Assembly (NCBI GenBank): GCA_001312325.1
Contig: BBDJ01000022.1
Span: forward strand, 19,859 to 83,858
Length of the DNA: 64,000 nt
Origin: Lysinibacillus pakistanensis
GTDB lineage: Bacteria > Bacillota > Bacilli > Bacillales_A > Planococcaceae
Direction: 5' to 3'
The notes under the pieces were generated by a model. It ran no database searches, was not told the DNA's origin, and saw only the letters and a list, made by a program, of their open reading frames with translations. Below are positions 30,930 through 39,195 of this stretch, in pieces. How positions within the stretch are numbered: the first letter of the stretch is position 1; every line of letters starts with the position of its first letter. The translations under genes and the position numbers were made by a program.

Positions 30930-31807
30930 TTGGTCACATTAGAGCAGGCATGGAATAGCTATTTATTACTCTTACATTCCTTAAAGAAAAGTGCTGCTAC
31001 CAAAAAACAGTACAATTTAGATGGAAAGCAATTTTTAGCGTTTGCCCATGAGAAAAACTACTTGGATGTGAATCATCAGTTCAAAGAATTACTATTTATA
31101 TATAGTAATTACTTAAAGGAAACGTACGTAAATATCAACACATTTAATCATAAAATGGCTACATTACGAGGCTTTGTTGATTTCGTTTTTTTTACGAGAG
31201 TGGGTGGAGCCATTTGATTATGAGATCATTTTACAGCCAAAAAAGAGACAAAAAGAGGCATTAAAATTACTAACAACGAAGCAATTGATGAACATTACGA
31301 ATGTCTGGCCAACCTATTTTCAATATGCGAAGACTCAAGAGCATGCTTGGCTGGCAAGACGTAATGGCTGTATTGTGCAAATGCTACTGGAAACAGGTTG
31401 TAAGCCAGCTGAGCTTGTACGTATGAAATGGGCGCATATGCACACGGATTCAACGTTCATCTATATCGCTAACCACAATGGGCGCCGAGAAATTAAACTT
31501 TCTCCAATTTTAGTGGACATGTTGAAACACTATAAAGGTGCGACAGAGGAGCTGCAGCAGCAAGAAGTAGGGGAATGGATGTGGGTTAGTGAGGCTAGCC
31601 ATTCAAAATCAATTTCAACAAAGACAGTAGAGCGAATTTTTCAGGCTATTTCAAAGGATCTTGGCATGAATATCAGAGCAACTGATTTACGTTATACCGT
31701 TATGCAGAAGGCGTTTCAAAGTGAAAAAAACAATTGAACATATTCAGCAAACAATGGGTTATGTCCGAAAATGGGTGCTAACAGAAAGACAAGGGCGTTT
31801 TAAATAG
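30930..31807 (+). CDS. Degenerate tyrosine-recombinase-like protein (frameshifted)
   Basis: TTG start after GGGAGGGAG. The N-terminal half (LEQAWNSYLLLLHSLKKSAA, KMATLRGFVDFVF) has the SAM-like core-binding pattern, and the C-terminal half aligns with the phage-integrase catalytic domain. The catalytic residues are mostly gone: TGCKPAEL where TGLRISEL is usual, ATDLRYTVM for H-x-L-R-H-T, TMGYVRK for LGH, and no Tyr in the last 15 residues (WVLTERQGRFK). Breaks near 31187 and 31727 are homopolymer slips. About 292 residues; probably a DNA-binding relic or regulator. Confidence 0.75.
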
Positions 31808-31890
31808 CTTTCTAACAAGAGAATTGGAAAAAAAAGGTGACAGTCCCCCTTTATGAGTAGGTGTAAAAAGTTTAGAAGGAATGATCTATT

Positions 31891-32223
31891 TTGAATATCC
31901 TTATTAGTGCCCTAATAATTATTGTTTATATCCAGCTTATGTATTTTATTTTTAGGAAGTTAATGAAATTCATGAAGCGAAAAAGTTCTGACTTCATTGT
32001 CCAAATTTTTCCTGGATGGATTTTAATATTGTTATCAAGTTGTTGTATAGTATTATTTTCCCCACCATATTTCACCTATCAATTTGTTTTTAAATTTATT
32101 ATGTTTACCTCCATAGGAGTTTGTTCTGTTTCATTTTTCCTATTATTTGTTATAAAAAATATAAGCTTAGCTAAATATAATACTATAATTTTAAAATTGA
32201 AAAATAATAGGAATATAAAATAA
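31891..32223 (+). CDS. Small three-span membrane protein, unknown
   Basis: Intact ORF of 110 residues from a TTG, with GAAGGAATG about ten bases ahead. Hydrophobic segments are at residues 3-22, 44-64 and 68-90, and the C terminus is basic (KLKNNRNIK). The cytoplasmic loop is basic as well (KLMKFMKRKSS). No family recognised. A terminator follows. Confidence 0.62.
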   Translation: MNILISALIIIVYIQLMYFIFRKLMKFMKRKSSDFIVQIFPGWILILLSSCCIVLFSPPYFTYQFVFKFIMFTSIGVCSVSFFLLFVIKNISLAKYNTIILKLKNNRNIK

Positions 32224-32240
32224 ATTTTATAAAAGCCCTA

Positions 32241-32289
32241 ATCAAAAAAGTCGGTTTCCTACAGTACAGGAATCCGACTTTTTTTGATT
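32241..32289. terminator. Terminator between the membrane protein and the transglutaminase operon
   Basis: Long stem (about 20 pairs with one G-T mismatch) around ACAGTAC, ending in seven T on the plus strand and with an A run on the other side; serves converging genes. Confidence 0.9.
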
Positions 32290-32302
32290 ACTTCATGTTT
32301 TC

Positions 32303-33158
32303 TTATAAATGATTTAACGCTTTGACGTTCACTTTAACGGTTAAATGATGCTTTCCGCCTGTATAAACCCCCTCGACAGGACTTATATCGGAGTAATCAC
32401 GACCAATACATAAAATAATATGGTTTTCTAATACTTCCACATTGTTTGTTGGATCTAAACCAATCCAACCGATCCCAGGAATCATTACTTCCACCCAGGC
32501 ATGTGTCGCAATATCACCGACTAAAGCTGAGTGTTCATCAACGTATAGATAGCCACTTACATAACGAGCTGGAATTCCTTTCGCTCTTAGCACTGCAAGC
32601 ATGACATGGGTGAAGTCCTGACATACACCACGTTTAAGCACAAAGGCTTCATTTGCGGTTGTTGTCACATCCGTTGCACTAGGGTCATACTCAAATGTTG
32701 AATATAAATACTGCATTAAATTAAGTGAAAAAAAGAACTGGATTTTCAGCGTGACCAATGGCATGATACACTTCCTCTAATTGATTTTCTGTCATATACG
32801 TAAAATGGGTAAATTTTAAATAGGGCAGATAGTGTTCATAAAATAGCTGAGAATGAAATATCGTTTGCATCTCTGGAGAATATTGAATACGATGAATAAA
32901 TGGCGCACGCTGAATACTCACGATAGAAGTTGTTTGAATTTCCAATTCCTGATGCTGCTCAGGAATATAAAAAGTTCCAACTGTATTCCCCCAAATATCG
33001 GTATGCTCACGAGTTAAGGATGAGGGGGTAATAGCAATTCGATAGGATAATAAGCGCTGACGCTCATCGCTCCTTGGCTTTAAGCGGATTGTATTTAAGC
33101 TTTGGTCAACTTCAGACTCATATTGAAACTTATTAATATGTTGAATTTCAAATTTCAT
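32303..33158 (-). CDS. Transglutaminase-like protease-fold protein (one frameshift)
   Basis: About 283 residues. The N-terminal beta domain (MKFEIQHINKFQYESEVDQS, LRLKPRSDERQRLLSY type) is the bacterial transglutaminase N-terminal region. The catalytic triad is visible: Cys in KRGVCQDFTHVML, His in IATHAWVEV, Asp in IGLDPTNN. A seven-A run near 32728 shifts the frame. The start at 33158 has GAAGGAAG eight bases ahead. It is the last gene of the ATP-grasp/alpha-E/transglutaminase operon; the enzyme may make or cut isopeptide bonds on a product of the ATP-grasp ligase. Confidence 0.9.
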
Positions 33159-33219
33159 TGTGTCCGCTTCCTTCTGTTTACTGACTTGCTTGTTGAAAGG
33201 GAGCTGTATTTGATTCCCT

Positions 33220-34184
33220 TCAAGGTTGTATGCTGGGTTCATTTAAATAATAAACTGTCGCGAATGTTTGACTAAATTCAATACATTGGCGCAATCTTTC
33301 CTCCATTAATAAAATAATATCTTCTATAGTAAAATTCCATAAATCCATATTCATCATAGCAAAGATTGAGCTTTTCAAAGGGGAATGAAGCACTAAAAAC
33401 CTTTCTGAAAGAGAGTCCTTTTCTATATGGATAAACGCTTCCTCTAATTTTTGTAGACAAAACATGAAAGATCGTGGGAAATGTTTATCTTGCAATAAAT
33501 ATTGAACAACACAGAGCAAATTTGCTTGATGATGCTTGCGTAAATAAGATTCAGTTGCCTCTGATAATTCAAGTAGAAAGGCACCATCAATTTCACTCAT
33601 TGGTATCGTAACGTGTTTATGTTGCTCCAATACGATTAATATCATGCGAATCGTTTTTTCTGCCCGTTCCATCCATTTTCCAACTTGCATAAAGTAAAAA
33701 GGTAAATCGCGATCCATGGAACCCTCAATTAATCCAGTAACCGTTAAAGAAGTCTTACGAACATTTTGCAAAAAAGAATTCAGCACAATAATTGGAATAG
33801 GCATTTGCTTCCCATTATTTCCTCTTTAAGAGACAAATAAAATGCATTTTGCAATTCCCACAGTTCCGTAGGGATACTATCACGGGTCACACGTGCATTT
33901 TCTCGAATAGCACTCACAGTTGTCAAAAGGGCATTACAATTCTTTTTCGAAAAAAGTAAATATTCAATAAGGGGATTTACTCGAATTTTTTCAAAACAGG
34001 ACAAATACTCTTCCTTTGAGGCACAAATATTTAATATAGCTTCCCAATGATCAATATACTCATGCTCTTTCCCAGATTGCTCCAACATATTTAAAAGCTG
34101 TCCCTGTAATATATGTGCGTTTGTTTGGGTCCGTTCACTATATCTTGCCATCCAGTAAAGTGCGTCGGCTACTCGGCTTAGCAT
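33220..34184 (-). CDS. Alpha-E domain protein (one frameshift)
   Basis: All-helical protein of about 320 residues that occurs with circularly permuted ATP-grasp ligases and transglutaminases. The start MLSRVADALYWMARYSERTQ is typical, and an AAAGGAGG site lies within the upstream gene. The second diagnostic block is FYFMQVGKWMERAEKTIRMI. A frame slip near 33810 joins LSLKEEI and IVLNSFLQNVRKTSLTVTGL. The role is unknown; in described operons it is thought to assist peptide synthesis or modification. Confidence 0.88.
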
Positions 34185-35631
34185 GCTGCCATTCCTCCTT
34201 TAATATCCATGTATCTTTTGCTCCACCACCCTGTGACGAATTCACCACTAATGAGCCTTCCTTTAGTGCTACACGAGATAATCCACCAGGTAACACATTA
34301 ATATCCTCTCCCTTCATCGCATATACACGCAAATCTACATGGCAAGGATAGAACCGGCTATTTTGAAAGGCTGGAGCTCTAGATAATTTAATGGTTGGCT
34401 GTGCAATATATTGAGATGGTTTTTCATTAATTTTTTTGTTTAAATCTTGTAATTTCGTCCTCACTTGCATGTGGCCCAATTAGCATATCATAGCCACCAG
34501 AAGCGCTCACATTTTTGATTACTAGCTCTTTCATATGCGCTAGAACCCAATTCCGCTGGCTGTCATCACTTAAATGATAGGTCGTGACATTTTGTAAAAT
34601 TGGCTCTTCTTTTAAATAGTAGCGAATCATATCAGGTACATAGGCATACATCGCCTTATCATCAGCAACACCATTCCCAATAGCATTTAAAATAGCAATA
34701 TTCCCGGCTTTATAGGCTGCTATTATATGTGGAACACCAAGTAGTGAATCCTCCCGAAAAACAATGGGATCTAAAAAATCATCATCAATTCGACGATAAA
34801 TTATATCAATCTGCTCTAGACCATAGATTGTTTTTTTATACACTTTATCATTTTGAACAACTAAATCACGTCCCTCTACAAGCTGAATATTGAGTTGCTG
34901 TGCTAAAAAAACATGATCATAATAAGCTGAATTGTACATCCCTGCTGTCAATAAAACTGCCCTAGGCTCAGCATCAGGTGGCAAGCAACGTGGTCGATGA
35001 GCGAGAAGAGCCTTTTTCATGTAGGCCATTTGTTTATCGAGAGACTGAATGGCATGCTTTGAGAAAAATTCAGGATAGACTTCCTTCATCACATAACGGT
35101 TTTGAAAAACATAGGATATGCCTGATGGATTACGTAAATTATCTTCAAGCACAAAATAAGTGCCATGCTCATCTCGAATTAAATCGATTCCAGCTATGAA
35201 AATATGATTATTGATTGGAACCTTTACTCCAAGCATTTGGTAATAATAATAAGGATTATTCTCTATGAGCTGCCTTGGAATTAATCCATCATTAATAATG
35301 GTCTGTTTATCATAGATGTCTTGTAAAAAGCAATTTAGGGCCTGTACACGTTGCTTAACACCTGCTTCAATCATTTCCCATTGCTTATAAGGAATGATAA
35401 TAGGTACAAAATCAAAGGGCATTGTACGCTCCGTTCCACCTTGAGCTCCATAAACGGTAAAGGTAATTCCTTGTCTTAAAAAAAACTAGATTGGGCTTGC
35501 TGATATTTCTCGTCTAACTGCGCCTTCGAAAAAGCATTCAGCTTCTGATAAAAGGACCGATAATGAGGCTTCGGCTGTTTGCCATCTAACATTTCATCAA
35601 AAAATAAACCAGATTCATATAAATTCATCAT
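34138..35631 (-). CDS. Circularly permuted ATP-grasp ligase (two frameshifts)
   Basis: About 498 residues, first gene of the operon. The start is the ATG pair at 35631 (MMNLYESGLFFDEMLDGKQP) after GGAG. Family blocks are GIDLIRDEHGTYFVLEDNLR (with the ATP-grasp Glu/Asn pair), PSGISYVFQNR and IDIIYRRIDDDFLDP, and near the end PCHVDLRVYAMKGEDINVLP with GGLSRVAL. Breaks lie near 35480 and 34430. Its 3' end overlaps the alpha-E gene by 47 bases. ATP-grasp enzymes of this kind join carboxylates to amines, probably building a short peptide. Confidence 0.88.
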
Positions 35632-35707
35632 ATGGATCGCCTCCGAATTTAAGTAGTAAAGAAAAAAATGTTAAACTAATAGCGAATACATAAAAGGAGC
35701 AGATAAA

Positions 35708-36121
35708 ATGACAATTATTAATTTAATGCAAGCATATGAGCTAGATAAGCTTTCAAAATTAGATATTACAGATGAGGAAATTGTACAAACATTGCACACA
35801 GGGGATGTGTCGATTTGGAAAGAAAGGGTACCTAACTACGAATTTTTAGAAACATTAGCACTTTTTCAAGAAGGGGAACAATCGTTCTTAGATGCCTTAC
35901 ATGGTAACTATCGTATAAAATATGTAACATTGCCAGGCATTCAACGTTTACTTTATCTTCGTTTTCAATTAGAAGAAGGGAAGGACTATCAATTATTAGA
36001 AGCAGGCATTCAGAATTTAACTTGTCATGAAGAAACCATCACTAATCTTCAGCGAATGCTTTCAACAAACTGGACATTGTCAAAGCATGTAGATGGAACA
36101 TACAGCATATTTATGAAGTAG
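35708..36121 (+). CDS. Uncharacterised 137-residue protein
   Basis: Intact, with AAAGGAGC before the ATG. Begins MTIINLMQAYELDKLSKLDI and ends LSKHVDGTYSIFMK. Soluble, acidic and helical in the first half, with PGIQRLLYLRFQLEEGKDYQ in the middle. It has the size and composition of a cytoplasmic binding protein. I do not recognise a family. It is divergent from the ATP-grasp gene and could share its control region. Confidence 0.78.
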   Translation: MTIINLMQAYELDKLSKLDITDEEIVQTLHTGDVSIWKERVPNYEFLETLALFQEGEQSFLDALHGNYRIKYVTLPGIQRLLYLRFQLEEGKDYQLLEAGIQNLTCHEETITNLQRMLSTNWTLSKHVDGTYSIFMK

Positions 36122-36149
36122 ATATAATCCAAATAATCCCATTCGCGTT

Positions 36150-36207
36150 ATGAGACGAATCGACATGTATTATACCCCATCTTGTCTTTTTTTTAAATCG
36201 TCTCATA
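36150..36207 (+). terminator. Hairpin 1 after the 137-residue gene
   Basis: Ten-base arms TATGAGACGA (36150-36159) and TCGTCTCATA (36198-36207) around a 38-base interval that itself contains eight T. Unusual shape for a terminator. Confidence 0.5.
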
Positions 36208-36281
36208 GCAATTAAGTATACTAGATTTAAATATTCATTCTTCTAACGCTTTATGCATAAAACGGGGAATTTTCAAAAAAT

Positions 36282-36320
36282 AAAGATGATTTTCTTTCTA
36301 GAGAGAATCGTCTTTTTTTT
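36282..36320 (+). terminator. Hairpin 2, intrinsic terminator
   Basis: Arms AAAGATGATTTTCT and AGAGAATCGTCTTT (two G-U pairs) with a six-base loop, followed by T5 or more. Confidence 0.75.
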
Positions 36321-36332
36321 AACGTTTTAAAA

Positions 36333-36348
36333 CAGAACAAATGTTCTG
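36333..36348. promoter_or_regulatory. LexA-box-like palindrome
   Basis: CAGAACAAATGTTCTG has seven-base perfect arms and contains GAAC-N4-GTTC, the core of the Bacillus LexA (DinR) box. It lies about 100 bases upstream of the Xer-type recombinase, but a terminator hairpin stands between. Confidence 0.4.
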
Positions 36349-36383
36349 CGCAATAAAAAAAGGGCATTTTTTTTCATCATAAA

Positions 36384-36415
36384 GTTCCCAAATTTATATT
36401 TGGGAACGTTTTTTT
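36384..36415 (+). terminator. Hairpin 3, strong intrinsic terminator
   Basis: Perfect GTTCCCAAAT (36384-36393) and ATTTGGGAAC (36398-36407), four-base loop, then seven T. It ends only 33 bases before the recombinase start. Confidence 0.85.
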
Positions 36416-36447
36416 CGTGGTAAAATAGAGCATATTGGAGGGATTTG

Positions 36448-37410
36448 ATGCAAAAGACCAAGCTGCCGAAATTTATGAAGGACTTCCTTGTTTATTTAAC
36501 AACTATTAGAGGAAAGTCTCAGCGTACAAGAAAAGAATATGAATATGATCTGACACTCTTTTTCCGATTTCATTTAGCAGTCCAACAGGATTTAGATATA
36601 GGCAATATCACCTCTATCGATATTTCTACTATTACAATAGAAGAAATACGTGACATCACACTGGAAGATCTCTACTTATTTATGGAATATTGTGAGGTGC
36701 AGCGAGGTAATTCTGCATCTGCAAGAGCAAGAAAGGTTGCTACTTTAAAATCATTCTTTAAATATTTAAAAGGAAAGCGACGTCTTATTGAAGAAAATCC
36801 AGCCGATGAATTAGAAACACCAAAGATTGGGCGAAAACGACCGATTTATATGAATATAGAGGAAGCTAGACAATTTATCGACGGCATTCAGTCTAATCAT
36901 GCCTCACCCAGAAATTATTGCATGATGATGTTTTTCTTGAATTTAGGAATTCGAGTATCTGAGCTTTGTCAGTTAAATAAATCATCCATACAAGGTCGAT
37001 ATTTAACTGTTGTAGGTAAAGGAAATAAGGAACGGACCGTTTATTTAAATGATAGCTGTATGCAGGCACTCACAGACTATGAAGCTTGTGGAAAGACAGC
37101 CTATAAAGGAGAGGGAGAAGAGCCCCTATTTGTTTCTCAAAAGGGAACACGCTTTACTAGGCAAACTGTAGCCAAAATAGTGAAACAGATTAATCATCAA
37201 TCAGGACTTCAAAAAGAAAGATTGACACCGCATAAACTGCGACATACTTCTGCTACCATGATGTATAAAGCAGGAGCAGATATCCGTAGCCTTCAGCATA
37301 TACTGGGGCACTCAAGTGTGGCGACAACGCAAATTTATACGCATATTGAAGATGAACAACTTCAACAGGTGCTCGAAAATAATCCATTTAATATCGTCCG
37401 CAATAAATAA
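36448..37410 (+). CDS. Tyrosine recombinase, XerC/XerD-like
   Basis: Intact, 320 residues, GGAGGG five bases before the ATG. All catalytic residues are present: Arg in NLGIRVSELCQL, Lys in VVGKGNKERTVYL, His-x-x-Arg in LTPHKLRHTSATMM, His in HILGHSSVATT, and the nucleophile Tyr in TTQIYTHIEDEQ. The N-terminal domain is MQKTKLPKFMKDFLVYLTTI. It might be the host Xer enzyme for chromosome dimers or an accessory recombinase; no phage genes are adjacent. The degenerate homologue at 30930 lies 5.5 kb away. Confidence 0.92.
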   Translation: MQKTKLPKFMKDFLVYLTTIRGKSQRTRKEYEYDLTLFFRFHLAVQQDLDIGNITSIDISTITIEEIRDITLEDLYLFMEYCEVQRGNSASARARKVATLKSFFKYLKGKRRLIEENPADELETPKIGRKRPIYMNIEEARQFIDGIQSNHASPRNYCMMMFFLNLGIRVSELCQLNKSSIQGRYLTVVGKGNKERTVYLNDSCMQALTDYEACGKTAYKGEGEEPLFVSQKGTRFTRQTVAKIVKQINHQSGLQKERLTPHKLRHTSATMMYKAGADIRSLQHILGHSSVATTQIYTHIEDEQLQQVLENNPFNIVRNK

Positions 37411-37520
37411 CCTGCTATATCTTACAAATTTAAAGGAATTCAACGATGTTAAAGAGAATATGTCATAATAGAACATATGCTGAATAGAGTTCAATAAACA
37501 CAAAGTAAGGGGAGAAGCCT

Positions 37521-38043
37521 TTGAATCCATTTATTACAAATCAGCTAATGGAAACTAGGAATAGTTTATTGGCTGAAATCGAGCTGTTAAATACTACTCA
37601 GTTCAATGGGAAGCACGAAGCAAACAGTTGGAGTATAGCGCAAGTTTGCCATCATTTAGTTTTAGTGGAGGAATCCTCTATTAAAGCGGTTGCATGGGGA
37701 TTAAAGCAAGGAAATGCCCAAAAAACAGAACGAAAAAAATGTTCAACACATTGCCGACAGATCCAATAAAATTATAGCGCCGAAAATTGTTGAACCGGCT
37801 GAAGACCTATTTACTGTTCAGCAAATAATGGATTTATTAAATGTATCAAGAAAAAAATTAATTACCTTTCTTGATACAATCGAGGATAAATCCATCTTAT
37901 CAGAGAAATCCGTGAAGCATCCAGCACTTGGTGAATTGCCTCTTGATCAATGGATTGAACAAATATATTTACATGAACAGCGACATATTGAACAAATAAA
38001 AGAGATCAAAGGTGCATTAGAGTCAACCTCTAACACTTTATAG
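37521..38043 (+). CDS. DinB-like protein (one frameshift)
   Basis: TTG start after AAGGGGAG. Reads MNPFITNQLMETRNSLLAEI, with NSWSIAQVCHHLVLVEES (first metal-ligand His) and LHEQRHIEQIKEIKGAL (the other two). A seven-A run near 37733 breaks the frame between AQKTERK and NVQHIADRSNKII. About 174 residues, DinB superfamily, four-helix bundle. Distinct from the DinB protein at 10531. Confidence 0.85.
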
Positions 38044-38049
38044 AACATC

Positions 38050-38086
38050 CAATATCTCCACTTGAAGGTGGGGATATTGTTTTTTT
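38050..38086 (+). terminator. Terminator of the second DinB gene
   Basis: Stem CAATATCTCCAC with GGTGGGGATATTG (G-U pairs allowed), five-base loop, then seven T. Confidence 0.85.
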
Positions 38087-38128
38087 ATTGTCGTCAATTA
38101 TAAATATATTTATTTTATGTGCAAATAC

Positions 38129-38191
38129 TTGACGAGCAAAGCAAACTGTTATATATTAAATAAAAATAAAAACAACTGTTATAAAACAGTT
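38129..38191 (+). promoter_or_regulatory. Promoter and operator of the first miniature gene
   Basis: TTGACG (38129-38134), 17-base spacer, TATATT (38152-38157). A perfect inverted repeat AACTGTT-ATAA-AACAGTT lies at 38174-38191, just after the expected start of transcription. The layout is repeated at 38529. Confidence 0.75.
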
Positions 38192-38212
38192 TGATTAGAG
38201 GAGGAATTCTTT

Positions 38213-38362
38213 ATGTCAAAGTATCGTGATGGCTATGAATTTTATTGTGAAATGTGTGAACGCTATGGATTAGAACCCATTTCTTTCCGTTATTATGTAC
38301 TACAGTTATCTCAACAGCAACTTACTGCTTATAACATGCAAGCCAAACAATTAGGCGTTTAA
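38213..38362 (+). CDS. Miniature protein 1 (49 residues), paralogue of the next
   Basis: Short gene with a very strong AGAGGAGG site. It reads MSKYRDGYEFYCEMCERYGL, EPISFRYYVLQLSQQQLTAY and NMQAKQLGV. It is 45-50 percent identical to the 56-residue product at 38632, and the conserved core is YR-GYEFY---CE--GLEPI-F-YY-L-LSQ-QL-AYN-QAK-LG. Soluble, helical, two Cys in this copy. No family recognised. It has its own promoter, operator and terminator, so it is a single-gene unit. Confidence 0.82.
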   Translation: MSKYRDGYEFYCEMCERYGLEPISFRYYVLQLSQQQLTAYNMQAKQLGV

Positions 38363-38401
38363 GGATGTGATTATTACGGAAGCCGACGTGAATATTTTAT
38401 G

Positions 38402-38440
38402 AAAAGCCCAGCCATACTAATTGATATGGACTGGGCTTTT
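38402..38440 (+). terminator. Terminator of miniature gene 1
   Basis: AAAAGCCCAG (38402-38411) pairs with CTGGGCTTTT (38431-38440), and further pairs lie inside. Confidence 0.85.
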
Positions 38441-38528
38441 AAATAAATCAATTATGCCTCGGTATAATAGTGTCCAGCATCGGCTTGACTTCTACTAAAA
38501 GAAGTTGAAAGAAATATCAGACAACTTA

Positions 38529-38590
38529 TTGACTTGAGAATTCATCTGTTATATATTATTTAACAAATAACATTTCTGTTATAGAACAAT
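38529..38590 (+). promoter_or_regulatory. Promoter and operator of the second miniature gene
   Basis: TTGACT (38529-38534), 17-base spacer, TATATT (38552-38557), then the related repeat TTCTGTT-ATAG-AACAATA at 38574-38590. The distance from -10 box to repeat, 22 bases, is the same as in the first copy, as is the block CTGTTATATATTA. Confidence 0.72.
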
Positions 38591-38631
38591 AGTTATTATT
38601 CAAGCTACACATGTGAAAGGAAGTTATTAGG

Positions 38632-38802
38632 ATGACAGATTATCGAGAAGGCTATGAATTTTATCGACAAGTATGTGAGAAACACGGACTTGAACCAATC
38701 AATTTTCATTATTACATTTTAAATTTATCGCAGGAGCAATTAGATGCATACAATGAACAAGCAAAAGCATTGGGAGGCCGAATAGAATATGAAATCTCTT
38801 AG
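38632..38802 (+). CDS. Miniature protein 2 (56 residues), paralogue of the previous
   Basis: Reads MTDYREGYEFYRQVCEKHGL, EPINFHYYILNLSQEQLDAY, NEQAKALGGRIEYEIS. It keeps the core of miniature protein 1 and adds a short tail. The ribosome site is GAAAGGAAG. Tandem duplication of the whole unit, promoter included, is the likely origin, 400 or more bases apart. No known domain is seen. Confidence 0.82.
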   Translation: MTDYREGYEFYRQVCEKHGLEPINFHYYILNLSQEQLDAYNEQAKALGGRIEYEIS

Positions 38803-38808
38803 CGCATG

Positions 38809-38849
38809 AAATGCCTTACTGCCTGTATGTGACAGTAAGGCATTTTTGA
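38809..38849 (+). terminator. Terminator of miniature gene 2
   Basis: AAATGCCTTACTG (38809-38821) with CAGTAAGGCATTT (38833-38845), followed by TT. Confidence 0.85.
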
Positions 38850-39063
38850 ATGTAACCTAAAAGAAGAATTTATTTAAGTATCGTAAAAATTACATCAAAA
38901 TCATATATTCTAAAGATAAAAAGCCTAAAGATAACATTTTAGATAGTACTATAGAATTACATATCTTTAAAATAAGAGAAATTATGTATGTTTAATGCAC
39001 CTAAATTTTGTCGATTTCCTTGAAATTTATCAAATCCAGATTTGAATGTTTTTGATATTTGGG

Positions 39064-39093
39064 TTGAATTAACTGCTTTTCTAGGACTATAAT
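39064..39093 (+). promoter_or_regulatory. Candidate promoter of the PAS-GGDEF-EAL gene
   Basis: TTGAAT (39064-39069), 18-base spacer, TATAAT (39088-39093). Nothing else is evident in the gene-free stretch 38850-39195. Confidence 0.5.
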
Positions 39094-39195
39094 ATAATTA
39101 CATAAAAAAAGGGCACTATACCACAACTTTATACCTTGAAGTAAGATAAAGCAAAAGTACCAAACCCTTCTTATTTTAATGAACGGAGAATGAAA

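Noticed and set aside
32160..32300. Possible riboswitch at the long hairpin
   Set aside because: The stem with T tails on both sides is explained as a shared terminator of converging genes.
30930..37410. Prophage or integrative element bounded by two recombinases
   Set aside because: No phage, conjugation or cargo genes and no attachment repeats were seen between them; the genes look chromosomal.
38100..38850. CRISPR-like repeats
   Set aside because: Only two related units about 400 bases apart, each a gene with its own promoter; no short regular repeats and spacers.
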